A DNA stretch of 64,000 bases from Pyrrhoderma lamaoense (GCA_002794735.1 NBAZ01000003.1:2170001-2234000); one strand, 5' to 3'; numbered from the stretch's first letter, positions 11,997 to 24,050 are shown. Translations and numbers: made by a program. Notes: generated by a model not told the origin, from the sequence alone.

Positions 11997-14900
11997 TCAT
12001 TTCTGGAGAGTACTATTTATACTTCGTGCGGTAGCAGCGATCCGGAAGTTCATTGGAACGACAGTATGCTAAAAGAGAGGATATTCATGACCACGAAAGA
12101 CGTAAAGATTAATCACACCTACCTCATATGCCTTTTGAATCTGGGCACCTTCCATGACTAAAACATCTCCCTAAGATAGGAAATTAAGTACAATCAACAT
12201 GATATACCAAATATACCAAAACTTACATGCCGAAGAACTAGTGTCAGTTCCTTCTGGCGATTACCACGCAGTCTGAAATGCATAACGGCGATGGATCCCA
12301 AAGAGAGAGAAGCTACATTGGGTCCCAGACCTTTCTCATCGTCTGTATGCCACTATAATAATAATGATATCGGGAAAAGAGCAGATAGCTGAAAAATTTG
12401 GGTTAAGGGACTTACAGACATCCTCTGCCTTTCCATGTATGCAGCAGTTAGTATCTCGTTAAATTCATACTGCGGGCCATCACGATTTGAAAGTATAACC
12501 GATGACTTCTCCTTATAATTTCGAGGGCCATAACAACACTCTCTGGCGCCTTGTCAAAAGGCACCGTAGAGTCAGTACCGGAGACGTACTACAAACACTT
12601 CAGCGCTTTATTATTTATACAGTCGAGAATCCTGGGTGCTATACCTTATAAGGGGCCCCAGCTAATGTGAGTTAGGTTTGGTTATTTTGGATGCATTATA
12701 CGATGATAAAATACGTGTGACATTACAATTTTGAGAAAAATAATTCGACAGCATTTGACCACGAGCTGTATTTTCGTTAGGTATGATTGCAACAAAGTAC
12801 CTTGTCTCTCTCACCATGATGCTATTAATTACCGCTCGTAAATTGTCGCAATTGTACGTAGGCATGTGACTTACTGATCTCAATGGATATCTACGAAGAA
12901 AGGGTTTATCTCTCGCTTCTTCCTGATAGAACTTGAATAATTCATCCGCACGCCTCTTGAACTCCCGGTTTCCTTGTAGGAGATGTATCTTCCCTCTTAT
13001 CTACGGGTCAGCCTCTATTTTTATTTGCTGATGATCCGAACATACCTAAAACCTGGAAGTATGAACATGAAATGCGTAGAAATTTGTTGAAAACTGACAT
13101 GATTCATAGTATATACTTTTATGTCTATGAAGAATACGTTAGTACTAATCATCACTAATACTACAATATGCTATTTACCAGAGTCTCCGTGGATTTTGTA
13201 TATTTTAAACTTGAGTTTATCCACTATACTTTCCTGAGCCAGGAATTCATGGGGTTCCCTGATACGAAAACCGACGTTATCCCCAAAATCGCACTAGTAG
13301 TCTACGTTGGTGAACGCCTTCATATAAAAATATGCATTTCATTCACTTTACAACTGGGGCAACTCCAACACTCCCACTTCTGCCTATAATTATGAAGCTT
13401 GTTAGGTCAGACAGCCCCTTACCCATCAAGGTACTAGCTTACCGAGGACAAAGCTGTCCACAACCTGAACACCACCAGCCTCGAATTGATATTTTTGAAT
13501 ATGTGTGTAGATCTCTGGATACGAGTTCATTGCGTGGTTTGATATCAACTTTTTTTCCTAGGTCTGGGGCGAGATGTGTGGGCCAGAGTGATAGGAAATC
13601 ATCACGATATTCGAGACATAATTCTTCTTTCTCTCCTTGGAGAAAGAAAAAATGACAATTTCGATTGAGGCAAATACCTTCTTCGCTAGTTTTGTAGACT
13701 AAAGGACTAGCTATTCGACAGTATTTGCAGACAAACTAGATGATATCAATGTGGTGATCGAAGAAAGTGACTGTGGTTGTTCTACTTACCTGTCCCTGGA
13801 TCGATTCCGTACCTGATGATAATACGAAATCATATGAGTACTTGTATTTACTGCTCACAGAGACTTACACTCACTTATGTCTGAGCTAGTATCAGACATA
13901 TTATCGGATTCCAATTCAGGATCCGAATCATCCGAATCATCTGGATAATGCATCGGTATACAGCGTTTCTGTCTTAACCACCAGGGGTTTCCCTGACCCT
14001 CATAATACTGAAAAGCGAATTTATATCTGATACGAGTGTAGTACTCGAGAGCTCCCTCTTTTTGGTCCTTATTCCGATCAACATCCTTTTCCGCTACACT
14101 CACATCTCAGTAAAATCTGTGACTTTCTTGAAAATAGAAGCTGTCTCACCCCACGCAGCGACGATCCAGTATAATCCTAGAACGACGTACATTTTCTCGC
14201 CAAGATCGTAGGGAAATGGTACGTAGTTATCATCTGCGATTAGCACTAATGGCACTCTCTGATGAAAGTTATTAAGTAGAGCCCTAACAGTGGCATCGGT
14301 TGCCTGCTGTCCTACAGAAACAAGGGCCTTCCCACCGCTACATACGAGGTTATATATTAGTAGGTATCAATGTTGAGCAGCAGCTGTAAGATTTACCCAT
14401 GTGATATTATCAGCTTACCATCATGGCAGAAGCAATCTCTCCTTTATATGTGTATACTACGTCGTCAACTATAGCGTTCCAACACGTAAGAGCCGACTCA
14501 CTGGGAGGAATGCCCTCCTAATAGATAGCCATATGCCCTATCTTTATTGATGTAAACACCGCCGTGATAAGACCGGAAAAAGGTGGTGGTTTCACAAAGC
14601 GCTTGTCTTGACTGGGTATAACAAAAGTGATAAAGAGTCAGGTTGGATGTATAATGATCATTTACTACTCACAGCAGCCCAAATTCTTGGCTTAAGGTCA
14701 CTTGGAAGCTGTGGCTTCACCGTTGATACCCTTTGGACCGACCTTTGTAGATCAATTTTTCAGTAAAAAAGCATATCACCGGTTAAGTGGATATTGGTAA
14801 CATACTCATAAGATTTCTTTAATTCTTCTTGGCGTAGAGCGTCCCGTTGGGTATCTTCTGAGACTATAGCTTCGCATGAGAGTTCTTGATCACTTTCTAT

Positions 14901-16012
14901 GGCATCTACATCATCAATATCTATCGTTTCTTCATGCAAAAACGAAGCATCAGTGTGGGTTATTTTTTGCTCTGGGTAAGGTCGATATTAGAGTAAGCTT
15001 GTTCGTTTATAGCTGAATGTCCCGAGATCAATAAGTGAGTATAAAGGTTAGTTCCATTATACACATTTCCAATAATAAACATTTATAAGATCACTCCTTG
15101 ATAAGGAATAGTAGGAAGACCTACCAGTATTCTGTTGATGCGATATAGTTGATTTCCAGGAACTTGACCGTGGATACCTGTTTCGCCGTATCTTCACTGG
15201 CGTCGTGACCGAGCAACTCGGGGGCTAGAAAGCACTGATGATTCATCCGTTTTCCCTTCAGGCTACAAAGAAAAGGTATTTTCCAGTCTAAAATTCTAAT
15301 AAAATCCAATTTACAGATAATACGCACTTCAAGATCTTTTAGTGATTCATCCTGCGAGCTATGTATCTCTCCAGATTTTTCTCCATTAGATGTAAGAGCT
15401 CCAGAGAGCTCCACATCTTTGAGAGGTTCATCAATAGATGGGTTAGACTTGCATCCTTTTCCAGATTGTGTGTCCCGCGCCTTCCTCGCCCAATGTTTGG
15501 GCTTTCCAATCTCTACCTCAACCCAAGGCCGATTGCATTCGTGTTCTTTCGCTTCTTTGTAGAATTGGTCCGCTTTTGCCTTCCTCTCTCTCGGCGTGTA
15601 ACTGACATCACCATTGAGGACCCAGAATATATTCAGAAATGTGCGAAACTGGAAAATGATTCTTGGATTGTTGGGTATCTCCTTGTTTATCGATTCCCAC
15701 GGTATCCTTTTGCACTCCGGAAATCCACATTCATCCCATTTGCTGAAGACTCGCGCCTTTACGTTTAAATAAAGTTCAGAGTTGCGTTTTGCAAGTTGAA
15801 TATATATTTGAAAAAGATCTTACGATGTGATTCTTGTCTTCTGGCGCCGCCATATCATAACAAGAGGATAATGTGTGTTTACCACCTATTTTGAGGCTAA
15901 GACGATTAGTTTTTGTAACCCTTGCGAGATCAAGGATGTGTTTAAAGGCTTCATGATCAAATACGGTGACATCGTCCCAGCTAGATACACAGATAGCCTC
16001 TGAGTCGGACAT
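11997..16012 (-). CDS. Large AlkB-like Fe(II)/2-oxoglutarate oxygenase with cysteine clusters
   Basis: A long many-exon gene whose pieces join in frame. It starts MSDSEAICVSSWDDVTVFDH and has charged N-terminal exons. A middle module reads SRQALCETTTFFRSYHGGVY … HDGKLIISHGGGKAL … VPLVLIADDNYVPFPYDL … KFAFQYYEGQGNPWW. Next come two cysteine sets: VCKYC … GICLNRNC, and WWCSGCGQLCPR … WECWSCPSC. The C-terminal catalytic part has an iron-site HxD in SWHTDDEKGLGPNVASLSLG, then GDVLVMEGAQIQKAYE, the second His in EHTVVPMNF, and RIAATAR, matching the 2-oxoglutarate-binding R-x-x-x-x-x-R end of AlkB enzymes. Family knowledge: AlkB enzymes oxidise N-alkylated bases or proteins. The substrate here is unknown. 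The cysteine sets probably bind zinc (inference). Exon edges in 12.4–13.3 kb are approximate. Confidence 0.72.
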
Positions 16013-16532
16013 CTTTCTCGTTGTTAATTCAAGATATCCAGAAATTTGTTACAAAATAAGATAGGGAAGTAGAGGATAGGAAAGGGGAACACGGAACTAG
16101 CACAAGTACATGTATGTAAAGAGGTTCAGTGTGAGAATCGGTTTTGTATTAACTAGCGCTTGGGATCTCTGTAAAGAGATATACAACGTACTTATCCGAT
16201 AAAGATATTACTCAATTAAAAAAATTTATGGTAGTCATTTATCAGCGTTAACCTTCGCGATGCATGTTTTTTTCTACTTCGAGGATCCCTTTGATCTTCC
16301 CGCGTGGACATTTGTAACACATGAACTCGTAAACTTAATAAAAGCGTTATGAACTTCATTCGCAATTCTTCCCGCTATCATTTATAACTTGTCTAAATAA
16401 AGGATAATTCTATACGCTTGAGATGTATGGGCGCGCCCAGCTAAGAGGAAGTTGCATTCACGATTTAAGCGGGTTTGAAATTCGGGGAAGGAGGAGAGAG
16501 AACTACAGAACACAATGCAAAGTATATTTAAT
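16013..16532. other. Spacer between two minus-strand genes
   Basis: Contains the promoter of the AlkB-like gene and the 3' end of the ATP synthase delta gene. A minus open frame at 16382–16684 overlaps the last ATP16 exon in a different frame and is a shadow. Nothing else seen. Confidence 0.55.
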
Positions 16533-17295
16533 TTACTTTGACAGCGCGTGCTGTAAAGCCTCGTAGACGCTGATCTCAATCTCAGCTTCAGCCTTGTCCA
16601 ACTCCGAACCGTTGCCAGCTGCAACTTTTTGCGCATCAGCCAGGTTAGCACGAACAGCCTATTCATACATGAAACATAGTTCACCCGTTAGTTTTTTGTG
16701 TATGTAGAATAGACCATCGTACTCACCTCAATGGAGAAGTCCTCTAAGGGAGCGGCCTCGACGGCATTAATGGTTAGCTTGTTGTTCGGATGAACAGTCG
16801 CGAAACCGCCGCTAACTATTCAATACACAAAAAAAGAGTAACGTAAGTTAGTATAAGAGAAACGGTATTCGTTAGGCACCAAAAGGAGGAGAAAAGGTGA
16901 CCGACATACCAAACCATTTCTGAGACGAGTTCCCTGACTCAAGAACCTCTACGACGCCAGGACGCAAAGGTTCAATAGACGGGACATGGTTGGCAAGAAT
17001 ACCCATATCACCAGTTGCAGCAGCGATGTTTACCTGAGTGACATCGGCCGACGAGAAAAGAGTCTATTTTGAACAAATGCAAGGGACAGAAAACGGCGTC
17101 AGCATATTATATCTTTGCATTAAAAAGGGAGAGAGGCAAGGCCCATCGAGAGGGCAAGGGCCTTCGCACCTGGTGAGGAAGTACAAGCGACAATTTAATT
17201 TTGTCAGCAACTTCAGCATATCCTCGACGTTGTAATGCAAACGTCGCGCGTGGCGCAGAACGCGCAGCAGAGGAAACAAGACGAAGCGCGGACAT
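16533..17295 (-). CDS. ATP16: Mitochondrial ATP synthase F1 subunit delta
   Basis: Four or five short exons encode a protein of about 165 residues. It starts MSALRLVSSAARSAPRATFA, a basic, Ser/Ala-rich mitochondrial presequence, followed by RRGYAEVADKIKLSLVLPHQ. It continues through VTQVNIAAATGDMGILANHV, PSIEPLRPGVVEVLE, SGGFATVHPNNKLTINAVEA and a C-terminal helical pair ending EALQHALSK. This matches the delta subunit of the F1 central stalk (homologous to bacterial epsilon): an N-terminal beta-sandwich and a C-terminal helical hairpin that couple proton flow to rotation. The stop is TAA at 16533–16535. Length and order are normal for the family. Confidence 0.93.
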
Positions 17296-17610
17296 CGCAA
17301 GTTAGTTTGAGCTCAGTGACGAAGGCGAGGTGGACTCTGAAGAGAGATTCAAGGACTCGGCAAATACCGGATACTCAATTTCATTACTAATCTTTATTTA
17401 CGCGATTCGTAACTTCTACATGTATGAACAACTAGTATGAAAAAGTAAAACACAAGTCCCTTTATTCCTCACGACCAAATGCCCAACAAAGAAATGTAGA
17501 TATAAATGACCATATTCTAGTTATTAGTGAAGGGGGTGGTTTAGTCGGTTCTTTTCGTGATAAAACACCATCATGACCAGAGACACAACCTTTAAAAGAG
17601 TGAGCAATTG
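17296..17610. other. Spacer between ATP16 and GCS1
   Basis: Holds the ATP16 promoter and the GCS1 3' end. If one more intron were removed from the last GCS1 exon, an open frame could extend that protein down to about 17466; I judged the earlier stop at 17611 more likely. Confidence 0.5.
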
Positions 17611-20301
17611 CTAAAATGCATGCTTAGTAGATAAAGAACCTTCATCTGCAACTCCTCCACAATAATCTTCTGGCAGGAGATTAGGTTCTCTTCGAATGCC
17701 CCTCTCACTAGATATCATGAGATCAAAATAGGACAAAGACAATGCAAACATGAGCTCTTACATTTGGTCGACCGCGTTCAGTAAATCATAGTTGATTTCC
17801 TGGCTAACTACAGAATCAAATTTGTAGGATGGATGAGATTGTACAAAGTTCCGTATCCAGGTGGCCATTGTAATTAAAGACCCATTGGCCCTTCTCCTGA
17901 TGAGATCAATGTACTTATTGATTTTCTTGGTAGTTTCTGGGTCCAAATCGAGTGTATCCAGATATGCATTTACGAGACCTATAAGTCCAGGATACTCATC
18001 TCCCTGATGAGTTTTGGTCAGTATTATTATCTACTTTCTTAGTCGGTTGATCGGGATACCCACCTTTCCAAGCATGATTTCTTCAAGACTCATTAATTCA
18101 TATTCATCCTCCACGGGTCCGTGGGATAACCCATTTTCTCGGAGTGGTGTTGGGAAACAGTTCTGAAGTTTTTTCTCCTTCGGCTTGGCATTCCCATTCT
18201 CATCTAATGAGCACGAGCTACTTGTCGCCGAAGGAGTTTTGGTTGCAAACACATTCTTCCTGAAGTAAAACTTCTCATTGTTTGCAGCACCCCGCTTTTG
18301 TGCTGTCTGCATGTTGACATCCACCTTGGATATGGGTACGTATAGGTTAAGGTCGAAGCTTAATATCGCTCGAGATAATAGAACAATAAATAACGCAAAA
18401 GCTGCATTCTCAAAATCGGTTATTTGGACTTCCATACTTCTGAATTCGACTCTCCAGCCTATTGGGGAGTTGGGTGGAGGTGGCTTGAATCGAACCGTTT
18501 GCCAATTAGTTGATTGAATATTCTATAATATCACTAAATCAGACAACAGAACAGCTAATAAGTGGAAATCACATACCTCAAAGTGATCCATACTAGTCGT
18601 GTCATCCTGGTCTATAAGTTCGGAGAAAATTACGAGGGGATCTCGAATAAATAGATGTGCCATATGTCTTGCTAATAAGTCATCGATGCCTACATCCATT
18701 CATGTTAACAGTAATAGATCACGTTAAGAATGAAATATTCCTACCTGAATTTCGTAACCGATCGTAAATGGCAGAGTCAAAGGGAGGAGAAGTGTCATTA
18801 TATTCTGGCCTGTTTATAGGATCTTCCGAGATATAGAGATCCACACTGTCGTATCGGGACTTTGGAATAACGAATTTATTTTCCTTCAAAGGCTATTGGT
18901 TTTTCAGTATAAAGGCACCCACTCTCAAAAAACCAAAGATCCAACCTTAAGTCCCCGCTCCTCTTCCGTTCTGTCGTCGACAGAACCTGCAATAACGTTC
19001 CACCTACAATCTACGTCTGATATATAACCGCGATACAGAGGACTGGCAGCAGTTAAAGCGAGCTATGTGGCAGATGCTTAAAAGTGGCATTGACTTATAC
19101 ATTGGAAACTGATTTACCATGATTGGTCCAAGTGGTACGAAAGCGTCGTAGAGTCGGCGGGCATCCCCAACATTACATGCTTGGAATGTAAGTTGGAGAC
19201 AGCAGCATCCCATACCGAATCCCATAGCATCCATATATATATGATCAGGTAATGCTGCACCATTCTTCGCCTCTGAAAAACGGTTATTTGTAGTTATTCA
19301 GACTCCAGATTTAGATAGTTCATACCAGGATCTTCGGGGTAGATATTACGATCCCATGGGATAGTAGGGTCAATGAACGGCTTTGGTGTTTTTGTGTCCG
19401 GGAAGATAGGCAAATTGATGGCAACCTTTGATCCCCTTCGTGAACGGATATTGGCAGTCAAGGTTCTTTGAAGAAAACAAATTTCATATTTTTTAATAAC
19501 ATAATGAAAAAATCCAGAAATAACACTCACGGAAACGCGCATGTGGATTAGATATCTCTTGTGGTAAGAATAGACTATGACTTGACACAGCATTTGAGGG
19601 ATCAAAATAAGGCTCTGTAAAGACTCCAGGTGTACCAAGACGTGGGAAGGATGTAAAAGAGAGGGGACCTCGTTTTCTTTCAAATGCTTACGAGCAAGGC
19701 TCCGACTAACATAAAGAATGATCATGAGCTTGAAAAATTTGATCCCTCTCGTCAGCAATTAGAAGCCACAAACTGATACGTACCGGTAACGCATGTTGGC
19801 CTCGACTGAGAGTAAGTCATCCAAAGATCCTGTATAAGGTTTTCCAGGGGTGGACTCAAGCATATAGCGACCATATTCAGGGTGGAAGGTAGGGATGGCA
19901 AATCTAATCGAATAGTTATTTTAGAAAAGAGATTAACATACGCAATTCATTGTATCATACTTCTCTCCTGCTTCATCTGACAAGTCGCTACAGATACTGC
20001 TCAATTTTTGTAATATTTCGGACTGACGAAGAGAAAGTTTAGCGTTCCGTTCTGTTTCGTCAAACGCCACTACCATATACTCGATCTGTACATTCCAAGA
20101 TTCATTATTATTTTTACGGAGTGTAATAATAACAATAATGAAATACAATACCTCGTCTCCCCAAAGCAGCTCGTCGCCGCACCTATCCTTGAGTCTGTTC
20201 CAGGTGTGGAGGAATTGCGTTATTCCATGAGTTCTGACGTGCTCGGCATATTTCTTTGCCTCATCCCATGGAAGTGGCGTGCCCAACGACAGGAGGCCCA
20301 T
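17611..20301 (-). CDS. GCS1: Glutamate–cysteine ligase catalytic subunit
   Basis: Catalyses the ATP-dependent joining of glutamate to cysteine, the first and rate-limiting step of glutathione synthesis, in the cytosol. Multi-exon. The start [20 protein letters not shown] and [16 protein letters not shown] are diagnostic of eukaryotic GCL. Further in-order blocks: LLWGDE (split by an intron before [15 protein letters not shown]), [76 protein letters not shown] and the C-terminal [11 protein letters not shown] plus [18 protein letters not shown]. The GMGCCCLQ and EFRSMEVQ motifs belong to the active-site region. The C-terminal end is uncertain: the stop is TAG at 17611–17613 unless a small intron is removed. 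A TTAGTAA site lies about 240 bp upstream. Confidence 0.93.
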
Positions 20302-20716
20302 GACAGTAGCAGGTTTACAAGGCCAGCGCCAGTTGAGATAGCAGAATAAGAAAAGGATTATTAAGAAGGCTTTAAAGTAAGCATATGGTACGGGTAACGG
20401 TCCTTAAACAACTGAGCGGTCGCGCAATCTTGGCTAAGTAAGCCAAAGTATTAGTGAGAGCGGCTCGGAAGCTCTTTCCGGAAAAAATATCAAACTCGTA
20501 ATTTTTCCACCATTTTCTACATATTATTGGTAATAAAAATTACTAAGCCAGATCTAATGCTTTGGTCAGGTACATTACATTGTTTGATTACAATTTGTAT
20601 TGCTATTCAAAAGGGAAAGAAAGATATGTGATACAAGAAAAGATGAGCATAATTTCTACTAGGCGGGGAAATGGCGGTACGAGTCGTGTGAAAAGATGCG
20701 CTGAAGAAGTCCGTTA
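20302..20716. other. GCS1 promoter / ATG6 3' spacer
   Basis: Lies between two minus-strand genes. It holds the GCS1 promoter, including a Yap1-type heptamer described separately. An open frame at 20562–20774 (+) shows no recognisable domain. Confidence 0.55.
20540..20546 (-). promoter_or_regulatory. Putative Yap1-type oxidative stress element (TTAGTAA)
   Basis: Read on the minus strand this is TTAGTAA, about 239 bp before the GCS1 start codon. In yeast the same heptamer in the GSH1 promoter is bound by the bZIP factor Yap1. The match is exact, but a 7-mer can arise by chance in a 400-bp promoter, so this is an inference from the gene's role. Confidence 0.4.
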
Positions 20717-22379
20717 TCATGCTGCCGCACTAGTCGTCCATTTGAGTAAGAGCTTCAAGGCAAGAAGAACATGACGCAAGGCACGAGTCCAGGATTCATC
20801 CACACCAAACTGAAGTTTGATAGATACGTCACCAATCTTATCTTTAACAACTCTAAAGTCAGAATATTAGCGAGCATTCCCTTCCCCGATGAATTAGGAA
20901 AAATACATACAGATGTGGAAAGTCTACTGTATGATCTTGAGATTTGACAAATTCCATCGCTTGGCGAAGACAATCGAGGAAAGCAACCATGGCAAAATCG
21001 AAACGACGATTGTGTAATAATCGACCGAGATGCAGGTCACCGGAACCATATAGTTCGTATGATGATTTATCACCATTTATCTTCTCTATGCGTGAGAAGG
21101 ACCCCATAGGCACTAATCGATAACTATATTTCATGAGTAACATATTAATACAATGAATCATGAGGATACTCACTTCTCAAAAGTAAGTTCAAGCTTTCTG
21201 GCGATCGTATATAGGAGCAGAAGGGCCTGTCCCCAAGCCGCATTTATCTCTGCCCATTCAACCTACAGGATGTTTTATGAGCTCGAAGCAAGGAAGTACC
21301 TGTGAGCATTACTCACGTGTACACCACTAACACGGCCAAGTCTCAAGCCGTTGATAGTTCCAAAAACACCGTCGTGGCCGATACAGAACGCGTCATTATA
21401 AACATTCGTGCGTTCCAGTTTCTCTAGTATTAGAGCATCATGTGTGTACGCTGCCCTCAAAGAAGCTAGCTGAGAAGACTGCTCAGCAGCTGTGAGCATG
21501 TGTGTATTATGTGCTATCCAAAACCTTGGGGAAACGCGTTAATTCATTAGAATCGGAGTAGATTCATGGATCACGCTAAACACTCACTCAGATTCCTCTT
21601 CTTCCAGCTCCTTCTCTTCTAGCTCTAGTGCTTTCATCTCTTCGTCCAATTGCTCTTTCTCAGCCTGGGCTTCAAGAAGATCCTCAATCGCCAATCTTTC
21701 CTCTTCCTTCAACCTCTCTATTCTCCGCTCAACCTCATCCACAGGTTCTTCTTCTCTCTGTCTCTCCTTTTTCAACTCCTTCTCAAACGCGAGGTACCCA
21801 TCTCGTTCTCTCATAGTATCCTTAAGCTGCTCGCTTAGTGTTCTCAGTAAACTATCTGTACACTCTGTGCATAATGGATGGTCGATCTCTGTACGACTGG
21901 ATAGCAAAGAAAATAATTTATTTGCAGATTTCAGTTTGTGGATGAAGGGGATACAGGAGTAGTCATTTGAGATGATTTAGAGTTGCGATTATTAGTTGCA
22001 TTTGAAGATGCACGTTTCGTTCTGCCAGTTGTGGTAGATGGTATCTTCTGGACAACACTGTCTTGAAGAAACACGTAAGATTCATTCGGTGCAGTAATTA
22101 CAGAGCGTTGTGGCTGCTTTGATAGAGCTCTTGGGACAATGGTGCATCTGCTGCTTGAGCAACACCAGTCTGCAGTAATGATACGCGTTTCCAGGTATTT
22201 TTAACATTTCCCGGCGCAGGAACTTCGTTAAGCTTTTCCTCCTCGGTCAGGTTTGGACGAGATGAAGGTGCGGCAAGTGTAGATGCAAGAAGATCGTATG
22301 AAGATGGTGTGAGGTCCGCTAGAGACGCGTCTAGTACTAACGGCTGTCTGCATTTCTGACATGTATAACCTGAGGACAT
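20717..22379 (-). CDS. ATG6: Beclin 1 / autophagy protein Atg6 (Vps30)
   Basis: Core subunit of the class III PI3-kinase (Vps34–Vps15–Atg6) complexes for autophagy and vacuolar sorting. Starts MSSGYTCQKCRQPLVLDASL; the N-terminal CxxC is typical. A Ser/Thr-rich linker follows, then CTECTDSLLRTLSEQL opening a long, very acidic/basic coiled coil of about 90 residues (LKKERQREEEPVDEVERRIE). The evolutionarily conserved (BARA) domain includes CIGHDGVFGTINGLRLGRVS, VEWAEINAAWGQALLLLYTI, YRLVPMGSFSRIEKINGD, YELYGSGDL and FDFAMVAFLDCLRQA. The C-terminus is ALRHVLLALKLLLKWTTSAA, with the stop at 20717–20719. Exon order and domain order match the family over its full length. Confidence 0.93.
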
Positions 22380-22582
22380 GGTAGAACGCTACACGAACGC
22401 TACTAATTAGGGTCCATATGAATGACGATCATGTGATACTCTAATTATCTAATCACACATGTTCATATTCAGTTGTGGCTGAACCTTAAGCTTAAAGCAT
22501 ATACGAGTAGAACTGATTCCAAGTCATTAACAGATCCAAGGTTTATTAGCTCATAAATGCTGACATAGTGCTCCTAAGCTAC

Positions 22583-22607
22583 TGACGTCACTTCAAGAAC
22601 TTATATA
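22583..22607. promoter_or_regulatory. Perfect CRE palindrome (TGACGTCA) and TATATATA in a divergent promoter
   Basis: The 267-bp spacer between ATG6 (−) and a small ORF (+) contains TGACGTCA at 22583–22590 and TATATATA at about 22602–22609. TGACGTCA is the CRE/ATF bZIP site (ATF/CREB-type factors in fungi). The palindrome could serve either gene; the TATA lies only about 40 bp before the plus-strand ATG. Functional use is inferred. Confidence 0.4.
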
Positions 22608-22646
22608 TACTTAAATAGATTTAGTGTCAACCCCATCGAAAGCCAA

Positions 22647-23045
22647 ATGTCACCCAAAGTCCTCCCCGCAGCCACGGGCGTTCATCGCCTCCCTCTAGCG
22701 ACTCATTTAGCACAACGGAAAATTCACTCTACATCAAGACCACATCCCTTCGTGGAAGCTAATAAGAAGCATGAAAATCCAGAATCATCTCATGACCATT
22801 TTCCCATGGAACATGTACATCTAGACCAAAACTCGCATCTCAAACATGCCGTTTCATCACAAGGTGGAGATATCGGTAGGGATTCCGGGAAAGGAGCAGC
22901 TGCGCTAATACCAGAGCTACCTTCCCACGCATTTGAGGTTGACGACTTGGAAAAGAATAACCATGAACTGAAATTAGGAGGATCAGAGAATATTTATCCA
23001 GTAGAAAAAAAGAACAGAGATAGAGCTATAGCAGAAGAGGTTTGA
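22647..23045 (+). CDS. Small hydrophilic protein, possibly mitochondrial
   Basis: Intronless 132-residue frame with a good upstream TATA. The N-terminus (MSPKVLPAATGVHRLPLATH, then LAQRKIHSTSRP) is basic, without acidic residues for about 35 positions, and could be a mitochondrial presequence. The rest is polar and His/Asp/Glu-rich (SSHDHFPMEHVHLDQNSHLK) with no membrane span or known domain. I do not recognise it. Its codon-rich open frame and shared promoter with ATG6 support a real gene, but the function is unknown. Confidence 0.55.
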   Translation: MSPKVLPAATGVHRLPLATHLAQRKIHSTSRPHPFVEANKKHENPESSHDHFPMEHVHLDQNSHLKHAVSSQGGDIGRDSGKGAAALIPELPSHAFEVDDLEKNNHELKLGGSENIYPVEKKNRDRAIAEEV

Positions 23046-23262
23046 CCCCTTGATTTTGTCACTTTGTAAACCTTATACTTAGAGATTGAATTTCACAGAA
23101 ATGAGATGAAACTCGGTATAGTCGCAACTTTATCATTTCCGAGTAGTGTAATAGGAAAGACTATATGAAACATAATTTGTACACATTGAGACAAACATTT
23201 GTAATTAATATCCAAAGTCAAAGCGAGATGAATGTATAGAGTAAGTTATAGAGTAAGTTATC

Positions 23263-24050
23263 TCACTTTCCTCTATGCTTTTTGAAGCTCTCCTGAACGC
23301 CTTTTCCCGACTTGATATCCTCCATACAACGAGCATCCACTTCTCTTCCTTTTTCGGCAAGTTTGATAGTCTCATCAACCATATCCCTCGGTACACAAAC
23401 AACGCCGTCTATGTCCGCAACAATAAAATCTCCGGATTAATAGTGATTGCTGGAAACGAGTTTCCCGTATCCTGTTCTTGAATTAGCTCAGGTTGGGATT
23501 AATTGTGATCGGGACCTGGACTGCGGATGGTCGAGTAAAAGGGGACTGGCCGAGGGTTGAAGTCCCTCGAGAAAATATAGGGAAACGCATAGCATTGTGT
23601 TCAGAGATGTCTCTGCATCGACCAGAGATTACTAAGCCCAGTGCACCTCTTGATAAAGCACCAGCAGTCATCAATCCACCCCAGACAGCATTCTTAGCAT
23701 CTATTTGAATGATGAAGCCAATAGAGTACATAAACATCTTACAAACATTTAAATAGAAGGGTTTCTGAGCTTACTTGGTGGAGCGTCGATAACAACAACA
23801 GAACCTTCCACTACTGTATCAACGAAGTGTTTCTCAGGTTTTGGTGCACTCCTATCACTTGCATATGCCATTTGGACAGTATAAGCCGGCCACAAATGCG
23901 CTCTTCGATACTTCCATCATACGACGTCACCCGCCGAATGTCAGGTATATGACCTCCATGAGGTAAGCCGAGCTTTATGAGAGCATCGGAAAGCTCGCAT
24001 GCAGAAAACTGCTTCAGTTTAGAGTGAGACGGTTGGGCTACAGATGCCAT
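23263..24050 (-). CDS. RraA-family protein / 4-hydroxy-4-methyl-2-oxoglutarate aldolase-like
   Basis: About 220 residues over three or four exons. From the ATG at 24050: MASVAQPSHSKLKQFSACEL, SDALIKLGLPHGGHIPDIRR, GSVVVIDAPPNAKNAVWGGL, MTAGALSRGALGLVISGRCR, DISEHNAMRFPIFSRGTST, then PGDFIVADIDGVVCVPRDMV and the end CMEDIKSGKGVQESFKKHRGK. The order of the WGG, GxxGxVxDGxxRD-like (here GLVISGRCRDI) and ADxDGVVCVP motifs is that of the RraA/HMG-aldolase fold. These are metal-dependent class II aldolases cleaving HMG to pyruvate in related enzymes; some members are RNase E regulators in bacteria. The true substrate here is unknown. A longer frame from 24119 starts inside the adjacent palindromic element. 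Confidence 0.82.

Noticed and set aside
15361..15768. 135-codon plus-strand frame
   Set aside because: Lies opposite a well-formed exon of the AlkB-like gene; it is the antisense shadow of that exon.
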